Of a stretch of DNA of 64,000 bases, positions 48,405-61,340 are shown one piece after another. Position numbers and translations under genes: made by a program. How positions within the stretch are numbered: position 1 is the first letter of the stretch; each line of letters opens with the position of its first letter. Below the pieces are notes generated by a model. It saw nothing but the letters and a program-made list of their open reading frames with translations, ran no database searches and was not told the DNA's origin. This DNA is from Rallus limicola (taxonomy: Eukaryota; Chordata; Aves; Gruiformes; Rallidae): the NCBI GenBank assembly GCA_022605955.1, contig JAKCOZ010000011.1, positions 7,383,990 through 7,447,989 on the forward strand, written 5' to 3'.

Positions 48405-48426
48405 AGGTTTTTTTGGTTTGTTTTTC
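48405..48426 (+). repeat. Short G/T-rich tract
   Basis: GGTTTTTTTGGTTTG followed by T5. The 15-base core is identical to one within 30978-31022. Confidence 0.75.
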
Positions 48427-51400
48427 TGTGTGTTTGTGACCCCAAAATAAAAATTTTTCATTTTGTGTTTTTCCATCCTTTCAGCAGAAAACACCAAGAA
48501 AATGAACTGCAATATCACTTGGTGTCTACACCTGTGCAGGGACTATACTCTAGCCACATGAGAGCATGACTTTCAAAGGAGGGATCTAAAGGCAGAGGCA
48601 ATATGTCTCACTCTGTTGAACTATTCAGCATTTTTGAAAATTGACCAAGGCAACACCAAGGCCTTGGTCATTCACTATGCTGATCATAGGCAGTTAACAA
48701 GTGTGCCTAAGGTAGGACCTGATCACCCATAAAGTCAGATAGGTAGATTTGGAGAGAGGAGATGATCAGTATAATGGCAGACCAGAGCACTTGGTTTCCT
48801 AAACTAGATCACCCCATTAAGTGCCTTTATCTAGGAGAATGTAGTTAAACTTCTCAGTTTATCTTTTGCTCATGGGTGGAGTTGTGATCTTCTGTTCCCT
48901 TGAAAGGGAGGCCATGGACTACACCTCAAAGATAGTTTGGATGTAGCACCTTGATCAGGTCTGATTCTAATTCAGCTGTTTACTGTTGATGTAGCTAGAG
49001 ATGACAGGTGCTTTGCCAGATCCCCCATTTCTCACAGATTTTACTGTCTCCATTTGAAATGGAACTGGGTGTGTTTTTCTCAACATACATCAATGTGTAG
49101 ACAATAATACAAGCTTTGTCTGTTCTCTGTTTTAAGCACTTTTTCCTAGTTCACTTACAATAAAAGGCTGGACTTTTGTACTGAAGTGAGTTTTCCATCT
49201 CCTCCTTTGAAAACAATTTTTCCCCCAGTGAGCCTGCAGTATTTATTAGGTGAGCAGCAATCCTGCCTGGGAGCCTGGTGTTCGTGCAGGTGGAACTTGA
49301 GCAATGTCATGTTTTCAACTGGATCTCAACATGTTTAATTCCATGTCGACCTGATCCCCTTTTTTCTCTAGTGTATGTATTCAAGCCACCTTCTTCAAAC
49401 ACATTCCTCATCAAGTCAGACATTGTAGATTTTAGGACAACATCTTCAGATTGTAGTTCTGTACATGTGGGAGTATGTGGGTGTTTCTTGCCATTCTGTT
49501 GTTCCTGTCACTTGAGTTTTCTTGTCCAGAGAGTTGAAGCTGTTTACCATAACAAGCTGACATTAATTTCAGTCATTCAACTTATGGAGTTTTTAAAAGA
49601 TGGAGAGAAAGGTCTAGAGGGAAGAGGGGGAAGAAATCACGCTCGCATTTCTGTGACATGTGTGCTCAGTGAAGCATAAACATAAACCTCATTTGTAAAA
49701 ATACACTTTTTTATATGTGAGGTGTTTCTTCCCCTTCTTGCAGTACTCTAGCTTGGCTGCCCTTTCCAACTGTAAGAGTAGATCTAAGGAGAATGGGAGA
49801 GAAAGGATCAAAATACACATTTACTCCAGATATGAGTTTGGGAACTTAGGACTGGATCTTTGACTCTCACTCTTCCTAATCAAAGGCATCCACATCATTA
49901 ATACAACAGACAAATGTCTCTGTGCCAGTCCATTGTCTCTGTTCCACCAGATCTTCGGAAGTCTCTCTCAGGACCCTTTTCCCTTGACAGCCCATTCTCT
50001 TACTGGATTTGAGCCTCAAATTCTTTCTTATGTATTTTGTTCATACAGCATTATTCTTTTCCTTAAACAGTTCTTCCTCCTTCTTGGTAGCCACCTGATT
50101 CAATTACACTTGAAATTTTCTACAGGCTTGGTTGTAACTTCTATTTTATAAGCAGAGCAAAGGTTAGATTTCCTTCCATAAGAAAATCCTCTAACTTCTC
50201 CAATCTTTCCCTCTACTTTTTCCTGCCTTGCATGTATAGTTTGTGGAGAGGGTAAGGCAGAATAAGTTTATACCCAAACACATAAGTTTGTTATCTTTAA
50301 CAACAGGGCTCCTATTCTGACTAGGGCCTCTGGGGACTGAATTGCAAGTTAATAAAGGTGACAAGGAACACAGGAAAGGAGGAATAGCCACCCACCTCAT
50401 TTGTCACCCTAGATGAAACAGGTTTGCATTCTTCAGAATGCTGGCTACCTAGAACGAGTGTTAGTTCTCCTTGATTAATTTTTACTGTATACAGAGAGAA
50501 GCAGAGCAATTCCCTTCATTGCTGACTTGGCTGATAACATATACTGATAGGAGACAGAGATCAGATCAACATAGCACGTTGCTGTGCTCACAGTCCACCT
50601 CCTGAAAATCCATTAACATTGCCAATCTTTTTGATTCATGAATCATTTTCCCAGGCAACATTTTTCTATGTAGAACAATTACAATGAATAACTTCCAAGA
50701 TCATGGCAAAGAAATCTATCCTGCTTCCTTGGTGGAAACACTACAACAAACAAAGCATATTTTAAAGACCTGAACTGGAACAAGAGTCGATTAAAGTCAG
50801 AAATGTGCTCCGTGGAGACATGAAAAACACCATGTGATGTGGTTGGTACAGCTACGTAAAACAGAAGGATTGGCTGCTCTCCAGCCATCACTCTTAGAAA
50901 TAACCATACAGCTTACATTGTCACAGAATTATTATCCCATGGAAATCAGTTCTAGTAGTTCTTTCTTATCCATGATAGTTCACCGATGAATTCTGAGGTC
51001 TTGTTGCCTTCTGCAGGTCATAAATCTTTATATCCCAGGCCAATCTTTCTTCATATCACCATACAAAACTCAAGCCACAAGAACTTTCAAGACAAGAACT
51101 TTTGAGAGACTTAAATTTCTGAATTTTTGAATTGCTGAAACTCGTAAACAATTTTTTGTTGTTTTGCCAGATTTTGGAAACTTCATACCAAAAGTGATGT
51201 ATCATTGTATGATGTGCTGTATCCACTTTGTGGCAACAATTTCTGTTTAAAAGATGCTAGTATCTAAATAGTTAAGAATGATGCAGCAACTTCATAGAAT
51301 TGTTTGTCTGAAGTTTATCAAATGTGCATGCAATATACAGGTTTTTTACAAGTATCCTTCAAGTATCTGTCTTTTCTCAGATTATGAATAATTTATTGAA

Positions 51401-53137
51401 TTATTACTGAATTTGGACTTCTAAATGCAAAAACCATATCTGCAGTTTAGCTGCTTGGACTTTGTGTTTGCTTTCTGGCCCCAAATTGCTGGAAACATGA
51501 TAATAAGGAATGACACTTTTGAAACCATCAGAGTAGTTAAAACAGAAGCCAGACCTTTTTAAGAGAGTACACTAATTTGCTTTAGATCAGTTAGAGTAGA
51601 TACAGCAAGAATGAGAAAAACATGAAAAAGCTATGCTAAAATGGAACAATTAACCTCTCTGCAGGAAGAAGGGCAGAAAAACTACCTAAAGCCAACTGCA
51701 GATAGCTGTAATTAAGGGATTGTAACTGCTTTTGAACCAGCTAAGAAATACCACAAAAGCAAAGACTAATCCATTTAGTCTAGCACTCTGCCTCCCACTG
51801 GTCAAAGATGAAGGTTTATGGCCTGTGATGTTCAGGAGATTAAGCAAAATTACCGTAACAAATTCTCCTCATTTTCAGCTTCGTGAATGCCACCAGGAAA
51901 GGAGTTTTATCTTCCCCACCTTGTGGTGGTTCCATCTATAGTGCCACAGCAGACCAGAAGGAAATCCATGTCTATGTGAATATTTAAAAGAAGGTGTCAA
52001 TGAGCAGCTAACATGATGAAAACAACTCCCTAAATTATTCCTCATCACATTTCAATCTCTGAAGTTGCAGTTTTAGCAATCTACCTCTTTTTTCCTGCCT
52101 AGTGATTAGAGATACTCTTCCTTCTTTGCATCCTTTCCTAACTTAATTTCACTGTTTATCTGATCAATAGGTTATATATTAAAGTTACTTTCTTCTTAGA
52201 TACTTTACATGTACTAATTCTTGATGTCATATTGTTATTTTTATCATTATATCTATCATTAATTGACTATTAATTAGTACCTAGAAGATACATTAGGTAA
52301 CTACTAGAAGTGCCCTCAGCTTTAGAACTGAAATCCCTTTCTGAGAAGACAACAGCTAAATAAAAAGACAGGGAGCTGGATTGCTCTTCCAAAATCCAGG
52401 GACATCCTTACAGAAGGGAGACAACAATAAGAGATGGGCTGCTTCCATAACAGTAGGTGGATCTTGTCTCATACTGAAAATGCTTTCACTTTTCCCCTTG
52501 CTGGTTACATGCAGTAACTTGTATCTGTGTAGCAGACTGCACTAGTCCCATGAAGAGAATAGAAAGGAAAGGACTGACCTCTGTGCAAACTACTCCTCAC
52601 AGCTTGTAAGTCTCTGCTGTTGAACTCATACAACAGGTACAGCCATCCCTAGACATGGGCACTGTGCTGGCTGGTCTTGGTAGGAGGTCTCCCTGTAAAT
52701 TAGTGCCTGGTTTAGATATAGTGCTCTTTGAAAGGTTGACAGCATACAAGATGCAATTCATATGACCAAAGGTAGATATTAACTTCAAGAGAAGCAGAAT
52801 CCCTCTCTGGAATCACTTGGCTTTAAGAGTTAAGTTTGGCAGTATCTGTCTAATACTCTGGTGACTGTAACAGTTTAGACATGCAGACACCTAAATTTAT
52901 ATACCTTAATATGGATCTGAATCCTCCTCATTCTCAAGAAAGTAGACAGCATGAAGGTAATTTGCATTGTGTTGTTCTTTGTATCTTTAACAATTCATTA
53001 AACTTAGATGGTTCCCATAAAAAATCTCAATAAAGTGAATACTCAAATCATTCTTACATTAGTCATAAACATCTTAATGGAAAACAAACCACTCAGTATC
53101 CAGCTTCCTTATCTACCCCTCATATAGATGTAAAGTG

Positions 53138-53172
53138 ATAATAATAATAATAACTACAATAATAATAATAAA
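53138..53172 (+). repeat. (AAT)n microsatellite
   Basis: ATAATAATAATAATAA, then an ACTACA interruption, then four AAT units. An imperfect trinucleotide repeat. Confidence 0.92.
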
Positions 53173-53319
53173 GTGGTTTGGTTTAATGTTTTATTCAGTG
53201 TGTATACTTTTATTTAAAAAAAAAGAACAAAAATTCCAAAATCAGGCAATAGATAAGCATATCACAGATTTCAACAGTTCATCCCAGGCTCAACTACAAA
53301 GGCCTTCATGTGAGGAAAA

Positions 53320-53790
53320 ACTTCAAAGGTTCATAGATCAAACCCACAGAACAGACCAATAGGTAATCCAATGTACGTTGCATCTATTACCGAAGACTTT
53401 TGTTTGTCTGAAATGTGTATTCTACAAAGGTGTTCACATTTGAGATGAAGAAACTTCGACTTGCTTTGGTAACTCATTCCAGTGGTCAATCAATTTCATT
53501 TCACAAGATGTGGTGTTGATTTCTTACTGGAATCTCTCCAAGTTTAATTTCAAGCAGTTGATCCTTGGATGCAGTCTCCTGTATTCCAGCTACAAGCAGC
53601 TTCATTGCATTGTTTCAAAGAAATTTAGTTTTATCTCAGTGTACTAAAGCACATTGTCCAAATTGACACAGCTTAAGCAAGCGTTCTAGGGTATTGTATA
53701 AAACTTTCCACCCAAGTAGTTACAACTACCTGACAATGTCTAAGTCACCCTCAATTTTTATCTACCAGAATTTTATAGGTATTTAAAGAT
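53320..53790 (-). mobile_element. Very old CR1/L3-like LINE (amniote type), antisense
   Basis: The order of degraded blocks follows the antisense 3' part of the ancient amniote CR1 type common in turtles. It runs AGGTTCATAGATCAAACCC; AGATGAAGAAACTTCGACTT; TTGGTAACTCATTCCAGTGG with TCAATCAATTTCATTT (the 'W-N-x-L-P' region); TTTAATTTCAAGCAGTTGAT; then GACAATGTCTAAGTCACCCTC. It lacks the bird-type ATTCTATG tail. Identity to the remembered consensus is low but consistent across about 450 bases in the right order. Confidence 0.6.
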
Positions 53791-56700
53791 CATTAGTACT
53801 TATGCTAGAGTGTTGGTCCCAATGAGAAACATTCCCATTTGTCTGGCACTACATTGATGATCACTGTTCATCATAGTTTGCTGGTTTTAAAACTTGTTTG
53901 CCATGATTTGTACTGAGATTACTGAGAGCTAGCAATTTATTACAGGAGGTCGTACAGCATTGAGTAAAACACCTAAAGAAATCTAAGTCTAAAAACTTGA
54001 GGAAAAAAACTGAAATACAGGCTTGATACTGTTTTGTCCAGGCCTTGAGGTGTTTTTTTAGAGACTGTAGCATAACAAATCATTATTCAAACTAAGGCTG
54101 TAAACTGCATTCTGGAGTTCATCCACAACAGACATTTTTTCTGTAGCAATTGCCTTCTCAGTCATCACAGACTAAGGCTTCTCTAGCCATCCATGACAGC
54201 CCCTGGGAACGAAAGTTAGATGATGCAGATACCTCCCTTTTGCGTACCTTTCTACGGTACCAAAGGTTTTATATTCTGACTTGTCAGAGAAGGGGAAAAA
54301 TTATCCATATCCAGAGGAAAACAAGGCCGATTTTTTCCTTAGAGTTTCATGTATAACATGGAATTGAGAGGTATAAACTATTTTTAATTAATATATCTAT
54401 ATTCATATTATCTTTATTGAGCATTTACAGTCACATGACAAAGAAGAAATATTCTGTGGCATAATGTTTATAAATGTCATCCTGATTCTACATTTTGGGG
54501 AATTAAGGTAATCAAAATAGATCTTTGTTCTTGAAAAATTAAGATTTATTCATCACAGGACTAAAGTTACCTTCCCCAGGTAACAAAGCTGTGTGAAGAG
54601 AGCATCTTGAACAGTAAACTAATAAAGGCTGCTAGCCAAAAGCCAAAGTGGAACACAGTGATTGAACCAAGCATCACAGAAGGAGCAGGAGGAAAACAAT
54701 ATTTTTTATGGTCCCCACCTTCTGACTGAAGCCCTGAATTGGAATTTCACAGCTCTGACCTAATTAAAGGAGGCAGTTTAAACTGCACGTGTAGATGAAA
54801 GCAAATACCCTATGCTATGGTTTGCAAATGACAGTGGGCTGGAAATGGTGATGTTGTTCACAAGTCATACTAAAATAAATGGTCTGTGAACTTCAGCAGG
54901 TGCCAGAAGGGCAGAATGAGTGGAACCTCCTCCAGCCTTGAAGATCACAGCTAGACTTGGACCTCAGCCTCATCCAGCTTCATTTCCTCTTATTTACAGG
55001 CATTTGGATCCAAGGCTTTTTGTGTCCCCTTCTGCAAACACTCCATCACAAGCACAGTTATTATTACATTTATTATTAGCACTGAAGAAGTGCGTAACTT
55101 TAACCACTCTATGAAAACATATGTGATTTTTGGAGCCAGTCAGAAATTTTTCAGCAGAGTAATTTTTCTTTCCAAATACAGTATTTCATTATCAGCAAAA
55201 AAAGATCCTTTATGGGAAACAAAGTAAAGATATAATATGAATTGAGATTATCTGAACTTCCTTTTCCAAATTACATTTTTTTAACTTTTTGAGATGCCAT
55301 AATCCATAGCAAACAGCAGTTGTAAAATTTTATTTAAAAATCAAAATAATTAATCATAATTAAACATTTCAGTGGTATCAAAAGAGTACAATCATAAAGA
55401 CTTGAAACTTACCTTTACAAAATTTTAATTTTGAAGTGAGGAATTTGGGAGCTTTTTTTGTATTTTTCCCCCCTTCCATTTCAGAATAGACTTATTCTCC
55501 CCAAATGAAAAAAAATTCTAGAAAATAGATCATCCAATTCCCCTGTGACCTTATTAGTTCTCTTAATCAGACTTTAAACTAGATGTGCAAAACACATCCA
55601 GACCTAAATGTGTTGTAAGGCAGCATGCTTGCAATTACAACACATGCCAAAGGATAAAACATTGCTTGACACCTAAGTGGAATGTGGGATTTCATTTCAG
55701 TACCTCAGTCCTGCCTTTGAGACTGTAACTTATCCCAAAAGGAAACTCCTCGAGCAGGGTCCTTCTATACCTTATCATTTTCGATATGCTGCCACTGTGA
55801 GCACTCCCAGAAGATTGCAGCCAAAAATAGATTATGTGCCCTTGCAGGACCATCAGAAACAAGAGCAGGCCACAATTCTCCTCTTCAGCACACCTGCAGC
55901 AGCCATTTTCTGAAATGACTGCTAAGTGTTACAGTTCCAATCCATCTTGCACTCTGCACAGATAAGAACAGATACCCAAAGAAAAGGACTATGGATAATC
56001 ATATCCAGGCTCAGACATCTCCAGTATGAGGCTGCATTACTGCTTCCATATAGTGTAATGTTAATGTGCCAACAGTATTATTTGCTGTATTTTGATTCAA
56101 ATTGTGCTACTGATGCATCCAGGAAGGCATACAAAATTGTGCATTAAAAGACTATTGTGCGTGCAGTTTCAAGAACCATTTGATGCCTGCAGCAGGCCAC
56201 ACTTGACTAAAGTGAGAATTTCCAGGTAGGTGGGTTGTCTTTCAAACCCATCTCTTTCTTGGTGGAGCTCCTTTCTTCCAGCAAAACAAGTCAGTACCCT
56301 TGGGAATGGGATCATCTGTGTTCTGCAAGTGAGTAATGTGGGTTTCTTTTCTGCTAATACAAAACTGGTTACACATATACCCTCTGGCTACCACTTCACC
56401 ATTGGCTGCTCACCAGACCTGGACTATGTCCACTCATGAACCAAGACGAGGGGTCTCTTTGTCATGAGTCTTCTTAATGCCCATAGATGCACAATTTGAA
56501 ACAAAAATATCTGCTCTGAAAGATAAGGAACCGTTCTCAGATATGGCTTGTCTTGTGTTTAAGGTTACCCTGGCTTTCCTCACATTTGCAGCTGTGCTAT
56601 TAAGGATGCTGAACTGTTTACAGAAATTTTGATCTAAACATCTTAAAAGTAAAGGTATCAGAAACTCTAGTTATGTCTTTTAAAAAATCCTTCTGAAGTT

Positions 56701-57164
56701 GGGGTATACCTCATTGCTAAGCAAAATGTGTAAGCTCAGATGTGATCACTAGGGCAGGTGGGGAAAATGAGAGGTTGACTCATGTAATCGGAAAATCAAG
56801 CCCTCTTTCATGGGCTTTGCAGTTTCATGAGACACAAATATAGAAAATGCAAGGCAGAGGAGATTAGCCTTGAAATCTACTTCATAAGCCTGATCCTGTC
56901 CAATTCTGTCCTTAGTAGATATCTGAGATGAAAGCAATGAGAGTGTAATAGATTTCAACAGTTTTCAGAATCAAACAGAAATTCAGGGTTGCCTTGGTCT
57001 CTTCCTGGCTCATCTGAACAAGGGATATTTTCCTTTGCCACTCCAATGATACTCATAATTCTTTCTGATGAAGCTCCGTATCTTTTCCCCTCTCTTCCCA
57101 CAAAGTCCTTTTCTCTAGCTTCCATTATTCCAGATTCATATATTAGATCCAGTACCAAAATTCA
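53791..57164. other. Unique DNA, no gene recognised
   Basis: No exon or repeat family is recognised. Open frames are short (78 codons at most) and no RNA gene or simple repeat of note was found. Confidence 0.55.
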
Positions 57165-57824
57165 GCTGTCCAGAAGTTCATCTGACACTCACCTGACCAT
57201 GAGCCAGCAGTGTGCCCAGGTGGCCAAGAAGGCCAATGGCATCCTGGCCTGTATCCGGAATAGTGTGGCCAGCAAGACCAGGGAGGTGATCATCCCCCTG
57301 TGCTAAGCTCTGGTGAGGCTGTGCCTTGAATACTGGGTTCAGATTTGGGCCCCTCATTACAAGAAAGACATCAAGGCCATGGAGTGTGTCCAGAAAAGGG
57401 CAATAAAGCTGGGGAGGGGTCTGGAACACAAGACTGATGAGCAGCAACTGAGGGCACTGGGGCTGTTTAGGCCTGAAGAAGAGGAGGCCCAGGGGAGACC
57501 TTCTTGCTCTCTCCAACTACCTGAAAGGAGGTTGTGGTGAGCTGTGAGTCAGCCTCTTCTCACAGATAAATAGCAACACGACAAGAGGGAATGGCTGCAA
57601 GGGGAGGTTCAGGTTAGAAATGAGCAGAAATTTCTTCTCAGAAAGAACAGTTGGGCATTGAAGAGATTGCCCAGGGAGGTGGTGGAGTGACCATCATTTG
57701 GGGTGTTCCAGGAAAGGTTGGAAGATGTACTTAGGGACATGGTTAAGTTAGTGATAGAGGTGGCAATGGGATGGTTGGACTAAATGTTCTTGGAGGTTTT
57801 TTCTAACCTTAATGATTCTGTGAT
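57165..57824 (+). mobile_element. CR1 LINE, 3' part with readable ORF2 C-terminus
   Basis: About 660 bases on the plus strand. From 57199 the frame reads [26 protein letters not shown], an in-frame TAA at 57304-57306, then [32 protein letters not shown] and [14 protein letters not shown] frameshift near 57495 gives way to SLQLPERR instead of the expected 'L-Y-N-Y-L-K'. The 3' region ends GGATGGTTGGACTAAATG, TTCTAACCTTAATGATTCTG. This is the same domain as the minus-strand copy at 3195-4246. It is a non-functional copy of the end of the ORF2 polyprotein (reverse transcriptase thumb and beyond). Confidence 0.94.
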
Positions 57825-59679
57825 CCCCAGTAGTCACCTCTAATGGTCATGATGTGGTAAATTCAGTCACAAGACCCCATTTGCCTAAACACCATGCCAA
57901 CACATCATTAGAAACAGTCCCTGCATCTACAAATTTTGTAATCTGAACCGCAAAAGGAAGGTAACATGTTGCTGTCCCATCTCCTGAACCACCTGTGTCA
58001 CGTCAACTCTCCTTTTGCTACCAGGGTTTTGAAGAGAACAGATGTGGCTGGGCTGCAGGAGGCGAAGTCTGGAGCATTTTTCCTACTCAAGAACTGTAAT
58101 AGTCTTTGGCTCTTAAGGGCTGTTTTTAGCAGTCAGGACAGCAGGTGTCTCTGAACGGTTCAGCACACCTTCTGCCGTTTTCACAGGCTGTGTTCACCCA
58201 TGACGTTGCCAAGCCTGCAAAAGTTGCTCCTGTACTTGACTTTTTTACTAGTTGTGCAAGGGAACACAAAGGCCAAAATTCATATATAAGGGAGAGAGAA
58301 CGCAAAGGGAGAGAACTCCTGTCCTTATTATACTGAGGTTGTATTGCAGCTGATGACAGAAAAAGGTCAGATAATTCACCTGTCAACCTTATGTAAAGAA
58401 ACAGAACAGTGCTTGCTGCTGAAAAGCTGGCTGCAAGGGGTGATTTTGGAGCTGCTAAGGTTTTCTCATCACTCCACAGCACAGAGGACATGACCACGCC
58501 ACAGCAAGCTGTGTGAACACAGCTTACACAGGCACATGTTTGTTTTAATGCAGGCTGATCAAGGACGGGTAATGGCATAGCTGCTGCAAGAGCTGCACAT
58601 AAACAGCGAGGGCACCCAGCAAGCTGAATCAATAATGTCAAATTCTGTGCTACCACAGGAGTACCTAAACTATTTAGTATAAGGTTAATTGTTGTGCCTC
58701 TGCTATACGAAGACAGAATAATTCCCTTAATGCCAACTTTGAGAAATTGCATCTCAGCTACTTTAATTACTAGACTTGTTGTCTTAATCCACTGAGAAGG
58801 ACAGCACCCAAGGAAAGGTGAGTTGCCCAAAAGAAATGGAATCATGCCATGGAGGTACCACTTGGTGCTGAGGGTGCCAAGGCACCAGAGATGAATCCTA
58901 CCAGAGACTATATAGTCATATAAACAGGGTCTGACTCACACATCTTGTCTTTCTCCAACCAAGTTACACATGCATTGTCTCATTAATTCACTATCCATCA
59001 TTCCCTCTGTGAGAAGACAGCTTGTGAGAAGACAGATGTAAGGGTTGTGTTGCACATATTTATGAGCAACCCTATGTATGGCTCTGTGGTGAGCATTCAT
59101 TTGCAGGATGGGCATTCAGAACAGCGGTATGCATTAAGGAAAAAAAGCCACGAATAATTTACATTGAGAGTAATTTCCTTTATTCAGCTGAAATACAAGC
59201 CTTAGAAAGAGCTTTTGGTAAGAAAAATAAAGTTTGTTAATGTAGTGTGTAAAAGGTTTCTTTCATCACTTTTAAATAGGTGCTGCTATTCAGTTCCAAT
59301 TATTTCTGCACTTCATTTGCTGTGAAGAAAAAAGTAAATCACTGCACTCATTTTATCTTTTCTAAATAGTATTTACTCAATTTTATTAATCATTGTTATT
59401 CAACAGAGATGTCTTAGAGGAACTTGGATTAAGCTCCATTATGCAAAGTGTAGTATATTCACATAGCAAGAGACAATGTTTGCCTCAGAGAAGTTTCAGC
59501 ACAAATAAATAGCAGGCTTGTCAAAGTTCTCATTTTACAGAAAAAGAGTTTTCACAGCAAAGCTGCACTGCCACTGAGCAGTCACTGTGGCCTAAGCAGA
59601 GGTGGCAATGGGAAGCTGAGAGGTACCAGCCATCCATGAGGGGTGATGGGAGCAGTATGAGGTCCTCCCATGGCAAAAT
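57825..59679. other. Unique DNA with one long unexplained open frame
   Basis: Contains the 239-codon minus-strand frame at 58126-58845, listed separately. A two-copy tandem TGTGAGAAGACAG lies at 59008 and 59023. TATA-like sequences occur at about 58290 (CATATATAAGG) and 58908-58920, without other promoter signals. Confidence 0.5.
58126..58845 (-). other. 239-codon open frame, function unknown, probably fortuitous
   Basis: This is the longest frame in the window that is not explained by a microsatellite. It starts MIPFLLGNSPFLGCC and ends RDTCCPDC. It is rich in Ser, Leu, Ala and Cys and has two Cys-containing patches (CPRCLCAALAAAM and CACVSCVHTACCGVV). There is no signal peptide, recognised domain or family resemblance. 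The region is locally less AT-rich, which lowers stop-codon density and makes a chance frame more likely. No splice or promoter context supports it. It could also be part of an unrecognised repeat. Confidence 0.2.
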
Positions 59680-59772
59680 CAAACATGGAGGTGGACTAGG
59701 CAGGGTTAGGCTGTGGTTGGAGTCAGTGATCTTAAAGGTCTCTTCCAGTCTAAGTGATTCTATGATTCTATG
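59680..59772 (+). mobile_element. CR1 LINE 3' terminus, very short copy
   Basis: About 90 bases ending in the CR1 tail: GGTTGGAGTCAGTGATCTT, AAAGGTCTCTTCCAGTCT, AAGTGATTCTATGATTCTATG. The left edge is uncertain because only the 3' untranslated end is present. Confidence 0.88.
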
Positions 59773-61049
59773 GGGGAACACACAACCTTCTGTGGTTCCT
59801 TAATGTCACCTTCCCTGAAATGGTTGGCTGAGAGATTTTCCTACAAAGCTGTCATTTCCTACTTTATAAGGGCAGTAGGTAAGTAATGCTTCACCTCTGT
59901 AACTGTGGTTCAAGCGGACCACACTTCTACGAGGCATAATGTTTCATGATCTGCCACACAGTCCACTCCTCACCTACTCCCTCTGCCATTCTTCTTAGGA
60001 CAAAAAGTCTCCCAAATAGATGCAAGATCCTGACAGTGCTAAAGACAGCATGAAGCAGCACTTGCTCTCCTTTCCCATTCCATCTGTCTTTCACAAGCTA
60101 TCTATAAACTGCTTCACATGCATCTGCACTAACCATTTTTTGGGGGATACAGGCAGAGGCAGGCTGGATCTCTCATTCTCTATAGCTGAGTCTAAGTTTG
60201 TGTTCCATACAGAATATTTGTCTGGTTTTATTTTCTGTAACCCTGTGCCATTTGAAAGCTTGCCCCCTGGGCTTTTGACTAAACCTGTCAATGGAACACA
60301 AATATTTGCATATTTTTTTATTCTGTTGCCAAACAACACTATTTTTTTTTCTTTTTCATATTAACTTTACTCAGGTTTGTGAGTTGTAGGTCATTAGAGC
60401 ACAGTATTTTTCCCTAAAGGCCTGCAGCATGGGAAGAATAAATGCTTATTCCCTGTTTTTCCCTGTTGTAAAGCATCTTACAAATGTAAATACATTTGCA
60501 AGAAAGTTTTTCATAGCAATTGAGTCCTTCAAACTGCTAGACTGCATTCCTGCTCTTTTTAAACCCTGAGATGTTATTTCCTGACACTGTGGGGAAATAG
60601 GCAAAGAAAGGGACACAGTAAACTTTTCCCCTAATCTCATGCAATAACATGCTGCACATCCCAGTAGTTTCACAGATCAGCAAATACCAAGCACCTCACC
60701 AAAAGTGTATTTAAGCACAGCCCAAATCATGAAATATTTTAAATAATTATAAGGTCTTGTGAAGTTGCAGCTTAAGATGCCCATTGTTAACAGAAGATGT
60801 TCCTTTGGCTCCAATATATCCCAGCTTGCCTTTTTTCAATAAGACATACTGTTACCTTGACCCCTGATAAATGAGCACAGCGTCAGTTTCAGTTGTTTGC
60901 CACACCGTTGTCACTGATGGCTTGTCTAGACCTATGGCTTCATCACTGCCATTGCCACAGCTACCACCCACTCCAGACTCAGCAGAAAGGAAAGTGTGCT
61001 GTCCTGCTGAAGCACATCTGGTACCACACAACAGCAGAGGACTTTAATT
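59773..61049. other. Unique DNA, no gene recognised
   Basis: No exon or repeat family is recognised. The 114-codon frame at 60020-60364 has a phenylalanine-rich C-terminus encoded by T runs and no family resemblance. Confidence 0.55.
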
Positions 61050-61340
61050 TTCATAGAATTACAGAATGGTTTGGGTTGGAAGGGACCTTAAAGAACAACT
61101 GGTCCAACCCACCTGCTGTGGGCAGGGACATCTTTCACTAGGGCAGTTTGCTCAAAGCTTCATCCAACCTGGCCTTGAAGTCTTCCAAGAATGGGGCATC
61201 CACAACTTCACTGGGCAAACTGTGCCAGTACCTCCCTATCCTTATTGTAAAAAATGTCTTCCTTATGTACTTCCCTTATTACGATCCTCTTTCAGTTTGA
61301 AGCCGTTACCCTTTGTCTTGTCACGAATTTTCATGATTAT
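61050..61340 (-). mobile_element. CR1 LINE 3' fragment, minus strand
   Basis: About 290 bases from the reverse tail TCATAGAATTACAGAATGG, GTTTGGGTTGGAAGGGACC (a nearly intact avian signature), then CACCTGCTGTGGGCAGGGAC, CATCCAACCTGGCCTTGAAG, and antisense end of ORF2. The right edge, near CCCTTTGTCTTGTCACGA, is the 5' truncation. Confidence 0.95.

Larger units (their letters stand above)
48192..53319. other. Unique DNA, no gene recognised
   Basis: No exon or repeat family is recognised in 5.1 kb. The longest open frame is 49278-49679 (+, 133 codons), with no recognised domain. A short G/T tract lies at 48405-48426 and an (AAT)n run at 53138-53172. Confidence 0.55.

Noticed and set aside
49278..49679. 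133-codon plus-strand frame
   Set aside because: No domain, signal peptide or family resemblance; its length is within reach of chance in 64 kb.
58290..58302. CATATATAAGG as a promoter TATA box
   Set aside because: It is isolated, AT-rich DNA makes it likely by chance, and no transcript features follow.
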